Shown: positions 1 through 5,283 of the stretch, one piece after another
Layout of the letters: each line of letters starts with the position of its first letter
How positions within the stretch are numbered: the stretch's first letter is position 1
Source: Sphingomonas sp.
Lineage (GTDB): Bacteria > Pseudomonadota > Alphaproteobacteria > Sphingomonadales > Sphingomonadaceae
Assembly (NCBI GenBank): GCA_030824725.1
Contig: JAPJRE010000124.1
Location: 1-10,136, forward strand
Direction of reading: 5' to 3'
Length of the DNA: 10,136 nt
Notes under the pieces: model-generated
Seen by the model: the letters and a program-made list of their open reading frames with translations, nothing else
What the model was told of the DNA's origin: nothing
Database searches by the model: none
Translations under genes and position numbers: made by a program

Positions 1-151
1 GGTGGTGGTCAACAAGCAGCTGCGCGACCTCCACCACGCCCTCCCAGCCCTGGGGCAACTCCTCGGACAGGTCGTGCAGGTCCATCTTGGCCTGCATCGC
101 CCGCGCGGAGAGCTTCTTGATCTCCGCCTTGATCGCTTCCAGCTCGTCCAT
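1..151 (-). CDS. NifX-associated small protein (DUF683 / CCE_0567 family), 3' end cut and chimeric
   Basis: The start codon at 151 lies 10 bp after the DUF269 stop, with a purine-rich GAGGCTAGGG before it. The visible product is 50 residues, beginning MDELEAIKAEIKKLSARAMQ and continuing through an AKMDLHDLSEELPQGWE segment. This is the helical N-terminal part of the small DUF683 proteins encoded beside nifX and DUF269 in many diazotrophs; their exact role is unknown, with a link to FeMo-cofactor assembly or electron supply inferred from neighbourhood. Family resemblance holds to about residue 44 (EVAQ). The last codons (LLVDHH) are antisense to the DUF269 gene, because bases 1-35 are an inverted copy of 266-300. 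The real C-terminus is therefore not in this window. Family assignment is from recognised sequence; the chimeric end is directly visible. Confidence 0.75.
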   Translation of the reverse strand, partial: MDELEAIKAEIKKLSARAMQAKMDLHDLSEELPQGWEGVVEVAQLLVDHH

Positions 152-300
152 CGCCCTAGCCTCAATAGTTCGCGACATCGGGGAATTTCTCGATCATCGC
201 GACGCCCGACTGGACGAGCTTCTCGCCCTCCTCGTTGAGCTTCTCGACCGAATCGAAGCCGAAGCGGTGGACGTCGCGCAGCTGCTTGTTGACCACCACC
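1..300. repeat. Inverted repeat: arms 1-35 and 266-300 (fold-back at the left edge)
   Basis: The plus strand at 1-35 equals the reverse complement of 266-300 at 34 of 35 positions, with the one mismatch at base 29. The right arm is coding sequence of the DUF269 gene (residues VVVNKQLRDVH on the minus strand), so the left arm is an inverted copy of part of that gene placed at the end of the DUF683 gene. The DUF683 and antisense DUF269 sequences share GTCGCGCAG around the switch point, which looks like a short-homology inversion junction. It may be a real rearrangement or a template-switch/assembly fold-back at a contig end. Confidence 0.85.
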
Positions 301-623
301 AGCCGCCCGCCGAGCAGGACGATGCGGCCGAAGCCCTCATGGCTCATCTTCATCATCGGCTGGACCATCACGCGGGCGCGGCGCTCGATCTCCAGGCAGG
401 CGGTGTTGTAGAACAGCTCCAGCCGCCACAGCGTGTCCGGGTCCGGATCGCCGATGATCGGCAGCGCGCGCCGTGCTTCCTTGTCGATGATGAAGGGTTC
501 GAGCAATTGCAGGTCGCCCTTGCGGTCCCACGCGCCATGCGTGTCCTGCGCGCGGATCTGCTGCACCAGCCCTTTCGCGAAGCCGGTGATCGCATCGGCT
601 TCCAGGGTTGCGGCTTCGGTCAT
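162..623 (-). CDS. NifX-associated nitrogen fixation protein (DUF269 family)
   Basis: This 153-residue protein starts MTEAATLEAD and ends DVANY. Its start codon shares one base with the nifX stop (TGATG), so the pair is translationally coupled. Recognisable family segments are FAKGLVQQIRAQDTHGAWD near the N-terminus, GDPDPDTLWRLELFYNTACL in the middle and GFGRIVLLGGRLVVVNKQLRD followed by HRFGFDSVEKL near the C-terminus. The length matches the family, about 150 residues. Members are encoded directly downstream of nifX in most proteobacterial nif clusters; the biochemical role is not established but is thought to lie in FeMo-cofactor maturation or electron delivery. A stop-free extension upstream of 623 lies inside nifX and is not part of the gene. 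The gene looks intact even though bases 266-300 have an inverted copy at the window edge. Confidence 0.9.
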   Translation of the reverse strand: MTEAATLEADAITGFAKGLVQQIRAQDTHGAWDRKGDLQLLEPFIIDKEARRALPIIGDPDPDTLWRLELFYNTACLEIERRARVMVQPMMKMSHEGFGRIVLLGGRLVVVNKQLRDVHRFGFDSVEKLNEEGEKLVQSGVAMIEKFPDVANY

Positions 624-1027
624 CAGGCGTCCTCCTCGTCGAATTCGAAGCTGCGTTCGTGGCCCTTGCCCATCACCTTGCGCAGCCAGGGCGGCGGGTT
701 GCCCTTCAGCACGTCCTGCAGCTTGCCGAGCAGATCCTCGATCGGCTCGGGCTGCGGCACCTTCATCGGATGGATGTTCTGCGCGACCACCCGCGCCGCC
801 CCCGATCCGCCGATCGCTGCGACATAGAGAATCGCGCAATCCTTGATCGCCGCCAGCTTCGGCGCCAGCTTGTCCTCGTCGCCATCTTCCTTCAGGTCCC
901 CCTCGAACGCCTCGACCCGGTCGAGCGCCCAGCCCTCGGGCTCGAGATCGTAGATCGCGATGTTCTTGGCCCAGCCGAAATGCGCGTCGACGCGCGCCAG
1001 GTCCTGTGTTGCGAAGGCGACTTTCAT
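623..1027 (-). CDS. nifX: NifX, nitrogenase cofactor carrier/assembly protein
   Basis: NifX binds NifB-co and the FeMo-co precursor and passes it to the NifEN scaffold during nitrogenase cofactor synthesis in the cytoplasm. The product is 134 residues, starting MKVAFATQDLARVDAHFGWA, with the dinitrogenase iron-molybdenum cofactor-binding fold (Pfam NifX/NafY type). Diagnostic segments are the N-terminal strand with AHFG, ILYVAAIGGSGAARVV, and NIHPMKVPQPEPIEDLLGKL followed by the GNPPPWLRKV tail. A GGGAGG ribosome-binding site lies 9 bases before the ATG at 1027, which decides the start. The reading frame is open upstream, so an 18-codon extension from an ATG at 1081 is possible, and the frame even continues into the 5' nifD fragment. 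Its partners NifE and NifN are truncated or missing here, so its local role is doubtful. Confidence 0.92.
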   Translation of the reverse strand: MKVAFATQDLARVDAHFGWAKNIAIYDLEPEGWALDRVEAFEGDLKEDGDEDKLAPKLAAIKDCAILYVAAIGGSGAARVVAQNIHPMKVPQPEPIEDLLGKLQDVLKGNPPPWLRKVMGKGHERSFEFDEEDA

Positions 1028-1081
1028 TGCAGCGAACCTCCCGGTTGATGATCGGCCTGCGCGGCGGGCCATTCCCGCCAT
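1024..1081 (-). pseudogene. nifN: Possible remnant of nifN (start and tail only)
   Basis: In proteobacterial clusters nifN lies between nifE and nifX. Here only 53 bp separate the nifE stop from the nifX start. An ATG overlaps the nifE stop (TGATG, ATG at 1081), as expected for a coupled nifN start. In another frame the same stretch reads as a short tail ending ADHQPGGSLQ, with its TGA at 1024-1026 overlapping the nifX ATG as ATGA. This layout fits an internal nifN deletion that left the first and last few codons. The remnant is too short to identify by sequence, so the call rests on position and overlap geometry. It could also be plain intergenic DNA with nifN elsewhere. Confidence 0.35.
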
Positions 1082-1302
1082 CACGCCACCGCCTTCAGGC
1101 GCGGCCCCTCGGCGCGCACCGCCGCGGCCTCGTCGGGATCGAGCGACAGCGCCCGCGCCCGCCAATCGTCGCCCAGCGTTTCCCAGGGCGCGGGCTGGCG
1201 CACCTGGCTCCAGATCGGGTTGGACAGCGCCTTGTCGATCTCGCGGACCAGCGCGACCATCCCCTGATAGCCGGCATAGGCATGATGCCGTTCCTGGTTG
1301 AT
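1081..1302 (-). pseudogene. nifE: nifE, 3' fragment only (last 73 codons)
   Basis: NifE forms with NifN the scaffold on which FeMo-cofactor is matured. Only the C-terminal 73 residues remain, starting INQERHHAYAGYQGMVALVR and followed by EIDKALSNPIWSQVRQPAPW. The INQERHHAYAGY motif is typical of NifE; NifD would have HSWDYSGPYHG and NifK has a different end, so this is not the missing nifD tail. About 400 N-terminal residues, including all cluster-binding cysteines, are absent. The fragment is out of frame with the preceding nifD part and has no start of its own beyond a weak in-frame ATG at 1320. The downstream nifX follows closely. Identity is confident from the motif; whether the truncation is genuine or an assembly error cannot be told. 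Confidence 0.8.
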
Positions 1303-2347
1303 AGCGGGCGATGACGGCATCCATCAGCGGCTGGTACTTGGCGATCACCGCCTCGGCGCCTTCCTTGATCTTGTCGTCGAAGAAGCTGGCGATGCGCCGC
1401 AGCGATTCCGCGATCTTGGACGGGCCGAAGAAATTGTACTCCACCCAGGGGATGCCGTACTTTTCCTCCATATGCCGCGAGATGTAGTTCATCGAGCGGT
1501 AGCAGTGCAGCACGTTGAGCTTGGCGCGCGGAGTCGCCTCCAGCTCGGCGATGGTGCCGTCGCCGGACCATTGCGCGACGACGCGCAGGCCCATCTCCTC
1601 GAGCAGGATCCGGCTCGACCAGGCATCGCCGCCGATATTATAGTCGCCGATGATCGCGACGTCGTACGGGGTCGGTTCGAACGGCGCGGGCTTGTCGCCC
1701 ATCTTGTCGAACACCCAGTCGCGGATCGCATCATTGGCGATATGGTGGCCGAGCGACTGGCTGACGCCGCGAAAGCCTTCGCAGCGCACCGGCACGATGG
1801 TCTTGCCGTCATATTCCTTGGATTTGGCCTTGGAGACCGCCTCGATATCGTCGCCGATCAGCCCGATCGGGCATTCCGACTGGACCGAGATGCCCTTGTT
1901 GAGCGGGAACAGCGTCTGGATTTCGTCGATCACCTGGGCGAGCTTCTTGTCGCCGCCAAAGACGATGTCCTTCTCTTGGAAATCGGACGTGAACTGCATC
2001 GTCACGAAAGTGTCGATGCCGGTCGTGCCGATATAATAGTTGCGGCGGGCCGCCCAGCTATACTGGCCGCAGCCGACCGGGCCGTGGCTGATATGGATCA
2101 TGTCCTTGATCGGACCCCACACCACGCCCTTCGATCCGGCATAGGCGCAGCCGCGGATCGTCATCACGCCGGGCACCGACTTGATGTTCGACTTGACGCC
2201 GCAGTCGCTGTTGCCCTCCTCGTGCACGCTCAGATGCTTGGCGCGCTTCTTGGCGGTCTTGACCGGATAGACTTCGAGCACCTCCTCGATCAGCGCCTGG
2301 TTGCGCGCCTTGACCTCGGCGATGTCGGTGACGTTCGAGACGCTCAT
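1293..2347 (-). pseudogene. nifD: nifD (Mo-nitrogenase alpha chain), 5' part, truncated
   Basis: NifD is the alpha subunit of the MoFe protein, which carries FeMo-co and half of the P-cluster. About 350 of the usual 480-500 residues are present, from MSVSNVTDIAEV to VIARYQP. Visible are the P-cluster cysteines C67 (RGCAYAG), C93 (VGCGQYSW) and C159 (SECPIG), the active-site pair Q197 and H201 in GVSQSLGHH, and the FeMo-co ligand C282 in LHCYRSMNY. The second cofactor ligand, the histidine of HSWDYSGPYHG (His442 in Azotobacter), is missing because the gene switches to nifE sequence near 1293-1303. The reading frame does not stop at the junction: it crosses nifE out of frame and enters nifX in frame, giving a 574-codon open frame. 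AAGGAGGG precedes the ATG at 2347. The product could not be an active alpha chain. Confidence 0.88.
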
Positions 2348-2375
2348 TGTTTCACCCTCCTTGCGGGGAATTGGT

Positions 2376-2415
2376 GGCCGGTGCACCGGCCGCACCCTCC
2401 GGCGCGGCCGGCGCC
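2376..2415 (-). promoter_or_regulatory. Two stem-loops between nifH and nifD
   Basis: The 74-bp nifH-nifD gap contains a perfect 16-bp palindrome, GGCCGGTGCACCGGCC, at 2376-2391, and a second stem at 2401-2415 (arms GGCGC/GCGCC around a GGCCG loop). Neither is followed by a T-run on the transcribed strand, so a strong intrinsic terminator is unlikely. Structures in this place are known in other nifHDK operons, where they protect or partly end the nifH transcript and so raise NifH over NifDK. That role is inferred here. Confidence 0.5.
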
Positions 2416-2421
2416 CCGCAC

Positions 2422-3303
2422 TCAGGCCGTGGCGAGTGCGGCGGCGGTCATGCCGACCTGGCTCTCGTCGACGCTCTTCATGATGCCGTGCTCCATCAGC
2501 AGGTCTTCGAGCTCGTCCATGCTGATCGGCGTCGGGATGATGCCCTTGCCGGCATTGTTGTGGATCTTCTGCGCGAGCTGCCGATATTCATCGGCCTGCT
2601 TGCTGTCCGGCGCATATTCGATCACCGTCATGCGGCGCAGCTCGGCATGCTGCACGATATTGTCGCGCGGCACGAAGTGGATGAGCTGGGTGCCGAGCTT
2701 CTTCGCGAGCGATTCCGCGAGCTCCAGCTCCTTGTCGGTCTGGCGCTCGTTGCAGACCAGCCCGCCCAGGCGCACGCCGCCGGAATTGGCGTATTTGAGG
2801 ATGCCCTTCGAGATGTTGTTGGCGGCATACATCGCCATCATCTCGCCGGACATGACGATGTAGATTTCCTGCGCCTTGTTCTCGCGGATCGGCATGGCGA
2901 ACCCGCCGCATACCACGTCGCCGAGCACGTCGTACGAGACATAGTCGATGTCCTCGTACGCGCCGTTCTCCTCGAGGAAATTGATCGAGGTGATCACGCC
3001 GCGGCCGGCGCAGCCGACGCCCGGCTCGGGGCCGCCGGATTCGACGCAGCGAATGTCCTTGTAGCCGATCTTCATCACGTCCTCGAGCTCGAGGTCTTCC
3101 ACGCTGCCGGCTTCGGCGGCGAGGCTGAGGATCGTGTCCTGCGCCTTGGCGTGCAGCATCAGGCGGGTCGAATCCGCCTTGGGGTCGCAGCCGACGATCA
3201 GGATCCGCTGGCCGAGATCGGCAAGCGCGGCGAGCGTGTTCTGGGACGTCGTCGACTTACCGATGCCCCCTTTGCCGTAGAAGGCGATTTGGCGAAGTGA
3301 CAT
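2422..3303 (-). CDS. nifH: NifH, nitrogenase iron protein (dinitrogenase reductase)
   Basis: NifH is the homodimeric [4Fe-4S] ATPase that delivers electrons to the MoFe protein; it also serves in FeMo-co maturation. The product has 293 residues, the normal length. The P-loop GKGGIGKS is at residues 10-17, the cluster ligands are C98 (in GPEPGVGCAGRG) and C132 (in LGDVVCGGFAMP), and R101 is the arginine ADP-ribosylated by DraT in species that have that system. CDPKADSTR follows the second beta strand as in all family members. The ATG at 3303 has AAGGAG 9 bases upstream; the open frame extends back to 3420, but that stretch is transcribed leader. Transcription is from a sigma54 promoter at 3430-3445, leaving a leader of about 115 nt. 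The gene appears intact, unlike the nif genes downstream. Confidence 0.98.
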   Translation of the reverse strand: MSLRQIAFYGKGGIGKSTTSQNTLAALADLGQRILIVGCDPKADSTRLMLHAKAQDTILSLAAEAGSVEDLELEDVMKIGYKDIRCVESGGPEPGVGCAGRGVITSINFLEENGAYEDIDYVSYDVLGDVVCGGFAMPIRENKAQEIYIVMSGEMMAMYAANNISKGILKYANSGGVRLGGLVCNERQTDKELELAESLAKKLGTQLIHFVPRDNIVQHAELRRMTVIEYAPDSKQADEYRQLAQKIHNNAGKGIIPTPISMDELEDLLMEHGIMKSVDESQVGMTAAALATA

Positions 3304-3429
3304 GTTGTGCTCCTTCAAACTTGCCTTTGTTCCGCGCAGTCGCCTGCGCTTCAGGGTCCGCTCCCGTGAGCTGGGCTCGGCTGGCGGATCGAAGCGGCAC
3401 TGGCCGTCCGTATCCCGCATCGGATGCTC

Positions 3430-3445
3430 TGCAACCGCCGTGCCA
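3430..3445 (-). promoter_or_regulatory. Sigma54 (-24/-12) promoter of nifH
   Basis: The minus strand reads TGGCACGGCGGTTGCA, an almost perfect match to the sigma54 consensus (TGGCACG-N4-TTGCW), with GG and GC separated by exactly 10 bases. The predicted transcription start is near 3419, about 115 nt before the nifH ATG. Two NifA-type upstream sites lie 68-112 bp behind it, the usual distance for enhancer-dependent activation. Confidence 0.92.
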
Positions 3446-3512
3446 TTTGGCTAAGACACTGGAATTGTTGTCTTCCGAGGTGAGCGCCTCGGCTAGCAAG
3501 CGCGACCGGACC

Positions 3513-3528
3513 TGTCCCGAACCCGACA
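3513..3528. promoter_or_regulatory. NifA upstream activator site (TGT-N10-ACA), proximal to nifH
   Basis: The sequence TGTCCCGAACCCGACA fits the NifA binding consensus TGT-N10-ACA exactly. It sits about 76 bp behind the nifH -24 element and 71 bp behind the -24 element of the divergent receiver gene, so it could serve both. A second copy starts 29 bp further on. Confidence 0.8.
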
Positions 3529-3541
3529 AAGCCCCGGCATC

Positions 3542-3557
3542 TGTCGCAAAGCCCACA
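3542..3557. promoter_or_regulatory. NifA upstream activator site (TGT-N10-ACA), distal to nifH
   Basis: The sequence TGTCGCAAAGCCCACA again fits TGT-N10-ACA. It lies about 106 bp from the nifH -24 element and 42 bp from that of the receiver gene. The 29-bp offset from the first site is close to three helical turns, which would place both NifA oligomers on the same DNA face. Confidence 0.8.
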
Positions 3558-3590
3558 AGTCACGCCTTCACCGCCCCTCGTGCCCGACAC

Positions 3591-3606
3591 TGGAACGGAA
3601 ATTGCT
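3591..3606 (+). promoter_or_regulatory. Sigma54 (-24/-12) promoter of the receiver-domain gene
   Basis: The plus strand reads TGGAACGGAAATTGCT: GG and GC are 10 bases apart and the -12 half TTGCT is perfect; only the C of TGGCAC is changed. The start of transcription would be near 3617, which rules out an in-frame ATG at 3580 and supports translation from 3640. The promoter faces away from nifH and shares the two TGT-N10-ACA sites. Confidence 0.82.
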
Positions 3607-3626
3607 TGGTCGCCGATCGCATCATC

Positions 3627-3633
3627 GGAGGAG
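3627..3633 (+). promoter_or_regulatory. Ribosome-binding site deciding the receiver-gene start
   Basis: GGAGGAG lies 6 bases before the ATG at 3640. It selects this start over the upstream in-frame ATG at 3580, which would lie before the predicted transcription start. Confidence 0.8.
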
Positions 3634-3639
3634 AACGCC

Positions 3640-4071
3640 ATGCAGATCGGAGTCGAGACCGCCAAAGCCGTCGACCAGCGCCGCGTGTTCGTCGTCGACG
3701 AAAACGAAGTCACCCGCGCCGCGCTGCAGTTCATGCTGCACGACGAGATCGAGACGCATGAGATGGCGAGCCTGGACGAGGCCTATGCACGCGGCACCGA
3801 CTGGCTGGTGCCCGACGTGCTGCTGCTCGGCGTCGGCATGCTGCAGGGCCGCCCGTCTGAGGCAATCGGGGAGATCGTCGCGCGCTACCCGGCGATCCGC
3901 ATTCTGATCGTCACCGGCAAGGAAGACGAGGCGGCGGCGATCGCCGGGCTCAAGGCAGGCGCGCACGGCGCGCTGGTCAAGCCGCTGCGGATCGAGGCGG
4001 TGCGCCAGAAGGTGGACACGGTGCTCGGCCGCGCCGGCGCCGCACCGCTGGTGCAGCTCGGCGGGCTGTGA
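3640..4071 (+). CDS. Stand-alone receiver-domain protein lacking the phospho-acceptor Asp, nif-coregulated
   Basis: The 143-residue product is a single response-regulator receiver fold (residues about 14-130) with no output domain. The acidic pocket is present (D20, E21 in VFVVDENE), as are the conserved threonine (T92 in ILIVTGKED) and the lysine-proline pair (K114-P115 in ALVKPL). The phospho-acceptor position is glycine: the segment PDVLLLGVGM (58-67) aligns with the usual PDLVLLDIMM, so G64 replaces Asp. It therefore cannot be phosphorylated in the standard way and is best called a pseudo-receiver. It is divergent from nifH and has its own sigma54 promoter and shared NifA sites, which suggests a role in nitrogenase regulation or protection through protein-protein contact; that is inference. 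It is not NasT-like, since no ANTAR domain follows. I do not recognise a named family. The gene converges with modG downstream, 70 bp away. Confidence 0.85.
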   Translation: MQIGVETAKAVDQRRVFVVDENEVTRAALQFMLHDEIETHEMASLDEAYARGTDWLVPDVLLLGVGMLQGRPSEAIGEIVARYPAIRILIVTGKEDEAAAIAGLKAGAHGALVKPLRIEAVRQKVDTVLGRAGAAPLVQLGGL

Positions 4072-4141
4072 GACGCCGTGACGCGCGGTCGATGCGCGGG
4101 AGATCGCGCGCCTCAGGACCGTGGCACCGAACAGGCGCTCG

Positions 4142-4573
4142 CTACCCGTCCACCGCGAGAATGATCCTGGAGGCCTTCACGCAGCAGATGATGGGCTTGC
4201 CAGAGGCGATCCCCAGGTCGGCGGCGCTGTGGGTCGTCACCCCTGCGACGATGGCGTCCCGCCGCCGATATCGACCAGCACCTCGGCGCTGACCGGCCCC
4301 TCCCGCACCTCGGTCACGGTGCAGCCAAGCTGGTTGCGCGCCGACAGCAACAGTCCCGGCGTCGCCTCGGCGAGGATCACCGAGCTCGATTTGATCAGCG
4401 CCCACACCTCGCCGCCGGGCTTCAGCCCGAGCCGCTCGACGCTGCGATTGGGTGATGATCGCATCGAGCACGGTCTGCTCGCCGAGCAGCAGCCCCACCT
4501 CGGCATTGACGCCGCCATGGGCGATCGAGGTCACCACCGTCGGCAGCAGGTTGCGGGCACCGGTCTTCAGCAT
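4142..4573 (-). pseudogene. Di-Mop molybdate-binding protein (ModG/molbindin-like), two compensating frameshifts
   Basis: Molbindins store or buffer molybdate in the cytoplasm. The reading starts MLKTGARNLLPTVVTSIAHG at 4573. With one base removed from the GGG run at 4450-4452 it continues as SVERLGLKPGGEVWALIKSS, and with one base added to the CCC run at 4258-4260 it ends DAIVAGVTTHSAADLGIASG and so on to AVDG at 4142. The corrected 143-residue protein is two Mop/TOBE repeats in tandem, each with an ARN(Q/L)L start and an (I/V)K(S/A)S end, as in ModG. The indels cancel, so the original frame stays open but about 63 central codons are scrambled. Both lie in short G/C runs, which favours sequencing error over decay. 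The gene is last in the bolA operon, 29 bp after the ferredoxin gene. Molybdate supply fits a nif setting. Confidence 0.8.
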
Positions 4574-4602
4574 TGGCTTCTCGCCCGCATCGCCGCCCGC
4601 CG

Positions 4603-4944
4603 TCAGCGGGACAGCACCACCACCTGCTCGGCTTTGAGCCGATTCCCCTTGAGATGCGCCTCGACGATCGCATCGACATCGACGATGCTCTGGGGCCGGT
4701 ACCAGACGCCTTCGGGATAGATCACCAGCAGTGGCCCCGCCGAGCAGAAGCCGAAGCAGCCGGCGAGCGTGAAGCCCACCTCGTGCTGCAGCCCTTCGGC
4801 CTCGATGCGCTTGCCGAGATGTTCCCAGAGCGGCTGCGCGCCGCTTGCCCCGCAGCTGCCGCGCGGATGCGCCGGCGGGCGCTGCGTCGCGCAAGCGAAG
4901 ATGTGGCGTTTGTAAAGCGGTGTCAGTTCCTCGGGCAGTTCCAT
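4603..4944 (-). CDS. Thioredoxin-like [2Fe-2S] ferredoxin (Shethna type)
   Basis: The 113-residue protein has the cysteine pattern of thioredoxin-like [2Fe-2S] ferredoxins: C18 (HIFACATQ), C31 (RGSCGA), C63 and C67 (AGCFGFCSAGPLL). The core GPLLVIYPEGVWYRPQ is characteristic of the family. It would be a soluble low-potential electron carrier or an Fe-S protein that protects or serves nitrogenase; related Shethna proteins are known in diazotrophs, but the partner here is not determined. The start at 4944 is 3 bp after the glutaredoxin stop, so the two are translated together. The gene belongs to the operon behind the sigma54 promoter at 5557-5572, indicating expression under nitrogen-fixing conditions. 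Confidence 0.9.
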   Translation of the reverse strand: MELPEELTPLYKRHIFACATQRPPAHPRGSCGASGAQPLWEHLGKRIEAEGLQHEVGFTLAGCFGFCSAGPLLVIYPEGVWYRPQSIVDVDAIVEAHLKGNRLKAEQVVVLSR

Positions 4945-4947
4945 CGC

Positions 4948-5265
4948 TCAGGCCGCACCCTGTGGGACGAGCATCGTCTGCAACTCGCCGCTGGCGTACA
5001 TCTCGCGAACGATGTCGCAGCCGCCGACGAAGTCGCCGCGGACATAAAGCTGTGGGATCGTCGGCCAGTCCGAAAATTCCTTGATCCCCTCGCGGATCGC
5101 CATGTCGGCCAGCACGTCCACCGCCTGATAGGGCACCTGCAGCTGTGCCAGTACCTGCACGACGGCGGCCGAGAAGCCGCATTTGGGAAGCGCCGGCGTG
5201 CCCTTCATGAACAGCACGATCGGATCGGCGGCGATGATCTCTGCGATACGTTCCTTCGTCGACAT
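4948..5265 (-). CDS. grxD: Monothiol glutaredoxin (CGFS type, Grx4/GrxD family)
   Basis: CGFS glutaredoxins form [2Fe-2S]-bridged dimers or heterodimers with BolA proteins and pass clusters to apo-proteins in the cytoplasm. The 105-residue product has the family landmarks in order: IVLFMKGTPALPKCGFSAAV with the active-site CGFS near residues 29-32, the DVLADMAIREGIKEFSDWPT segment, the cis-proline turn WPTIPQLYV, and GGCDIVREMYASGEL, which binds glutathione. The length is normal for the single-domain family. The start at 5265 follows AGGGGAGCG. It lies 18 bp after bolA and 3 bp before the ferredoxin gene. The bolA-grx pairing plus a NifA/sigma54 promoter suggests a dedicated cluster-trafficking unit for nitrogenase. 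The symbol is by family; a nif-specific paralog of the housekeeping gene is possible. Confidence 0.93.
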   Translation of the reverse strand: MSTKERIAEIIAADPIVLFMKGTPALPKCGFSAAVVQVLAQLQVPYQAVDVLADMAIREGIKEFSDWPTIPQLYVRGDFVGGCDIVREMYASGELQTMLVPQGAA

Positions 5266-5283
5266 GGTGCGCGCTCCCCTGGT

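Noticed and set aside
1298..2863. Long plus-strand open frame (521 codons) opposite nifD and nifH
   Set aside because: It is antisense to clearly recognised nif coding sequence, has no family motifs, and such frames are common in GC-rich DNA.
3303..3420. N-terminal extension of NifH from an ATG at 3420
   Set aside because: It would begin at or before the predicted transcription start, lacks a ribosome-binding site, and no NifH has such an extension.
3640..4071. Receiver gene as NasT (nitrate antiterminator), given nas genes nearby
   Set aside because: There is no ANTAR domain after the receiver, and its promoter links it to nifH rather than to nas.
4122..4136. Sigma54-like match TGGCACCGAACAGGC on the plus strand
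   Set aside because: The spacing fits, but the -12 half is poor, it lies after the receiver gene facing the 3' end of modG, and no plus-strand gene follows.
4072..4141. Terminator between the convergent receiver gene and modG
   Set aside because: Only a weak 5-bp CGCGC/GCGCG stem is present and there is no T-run on either strand.
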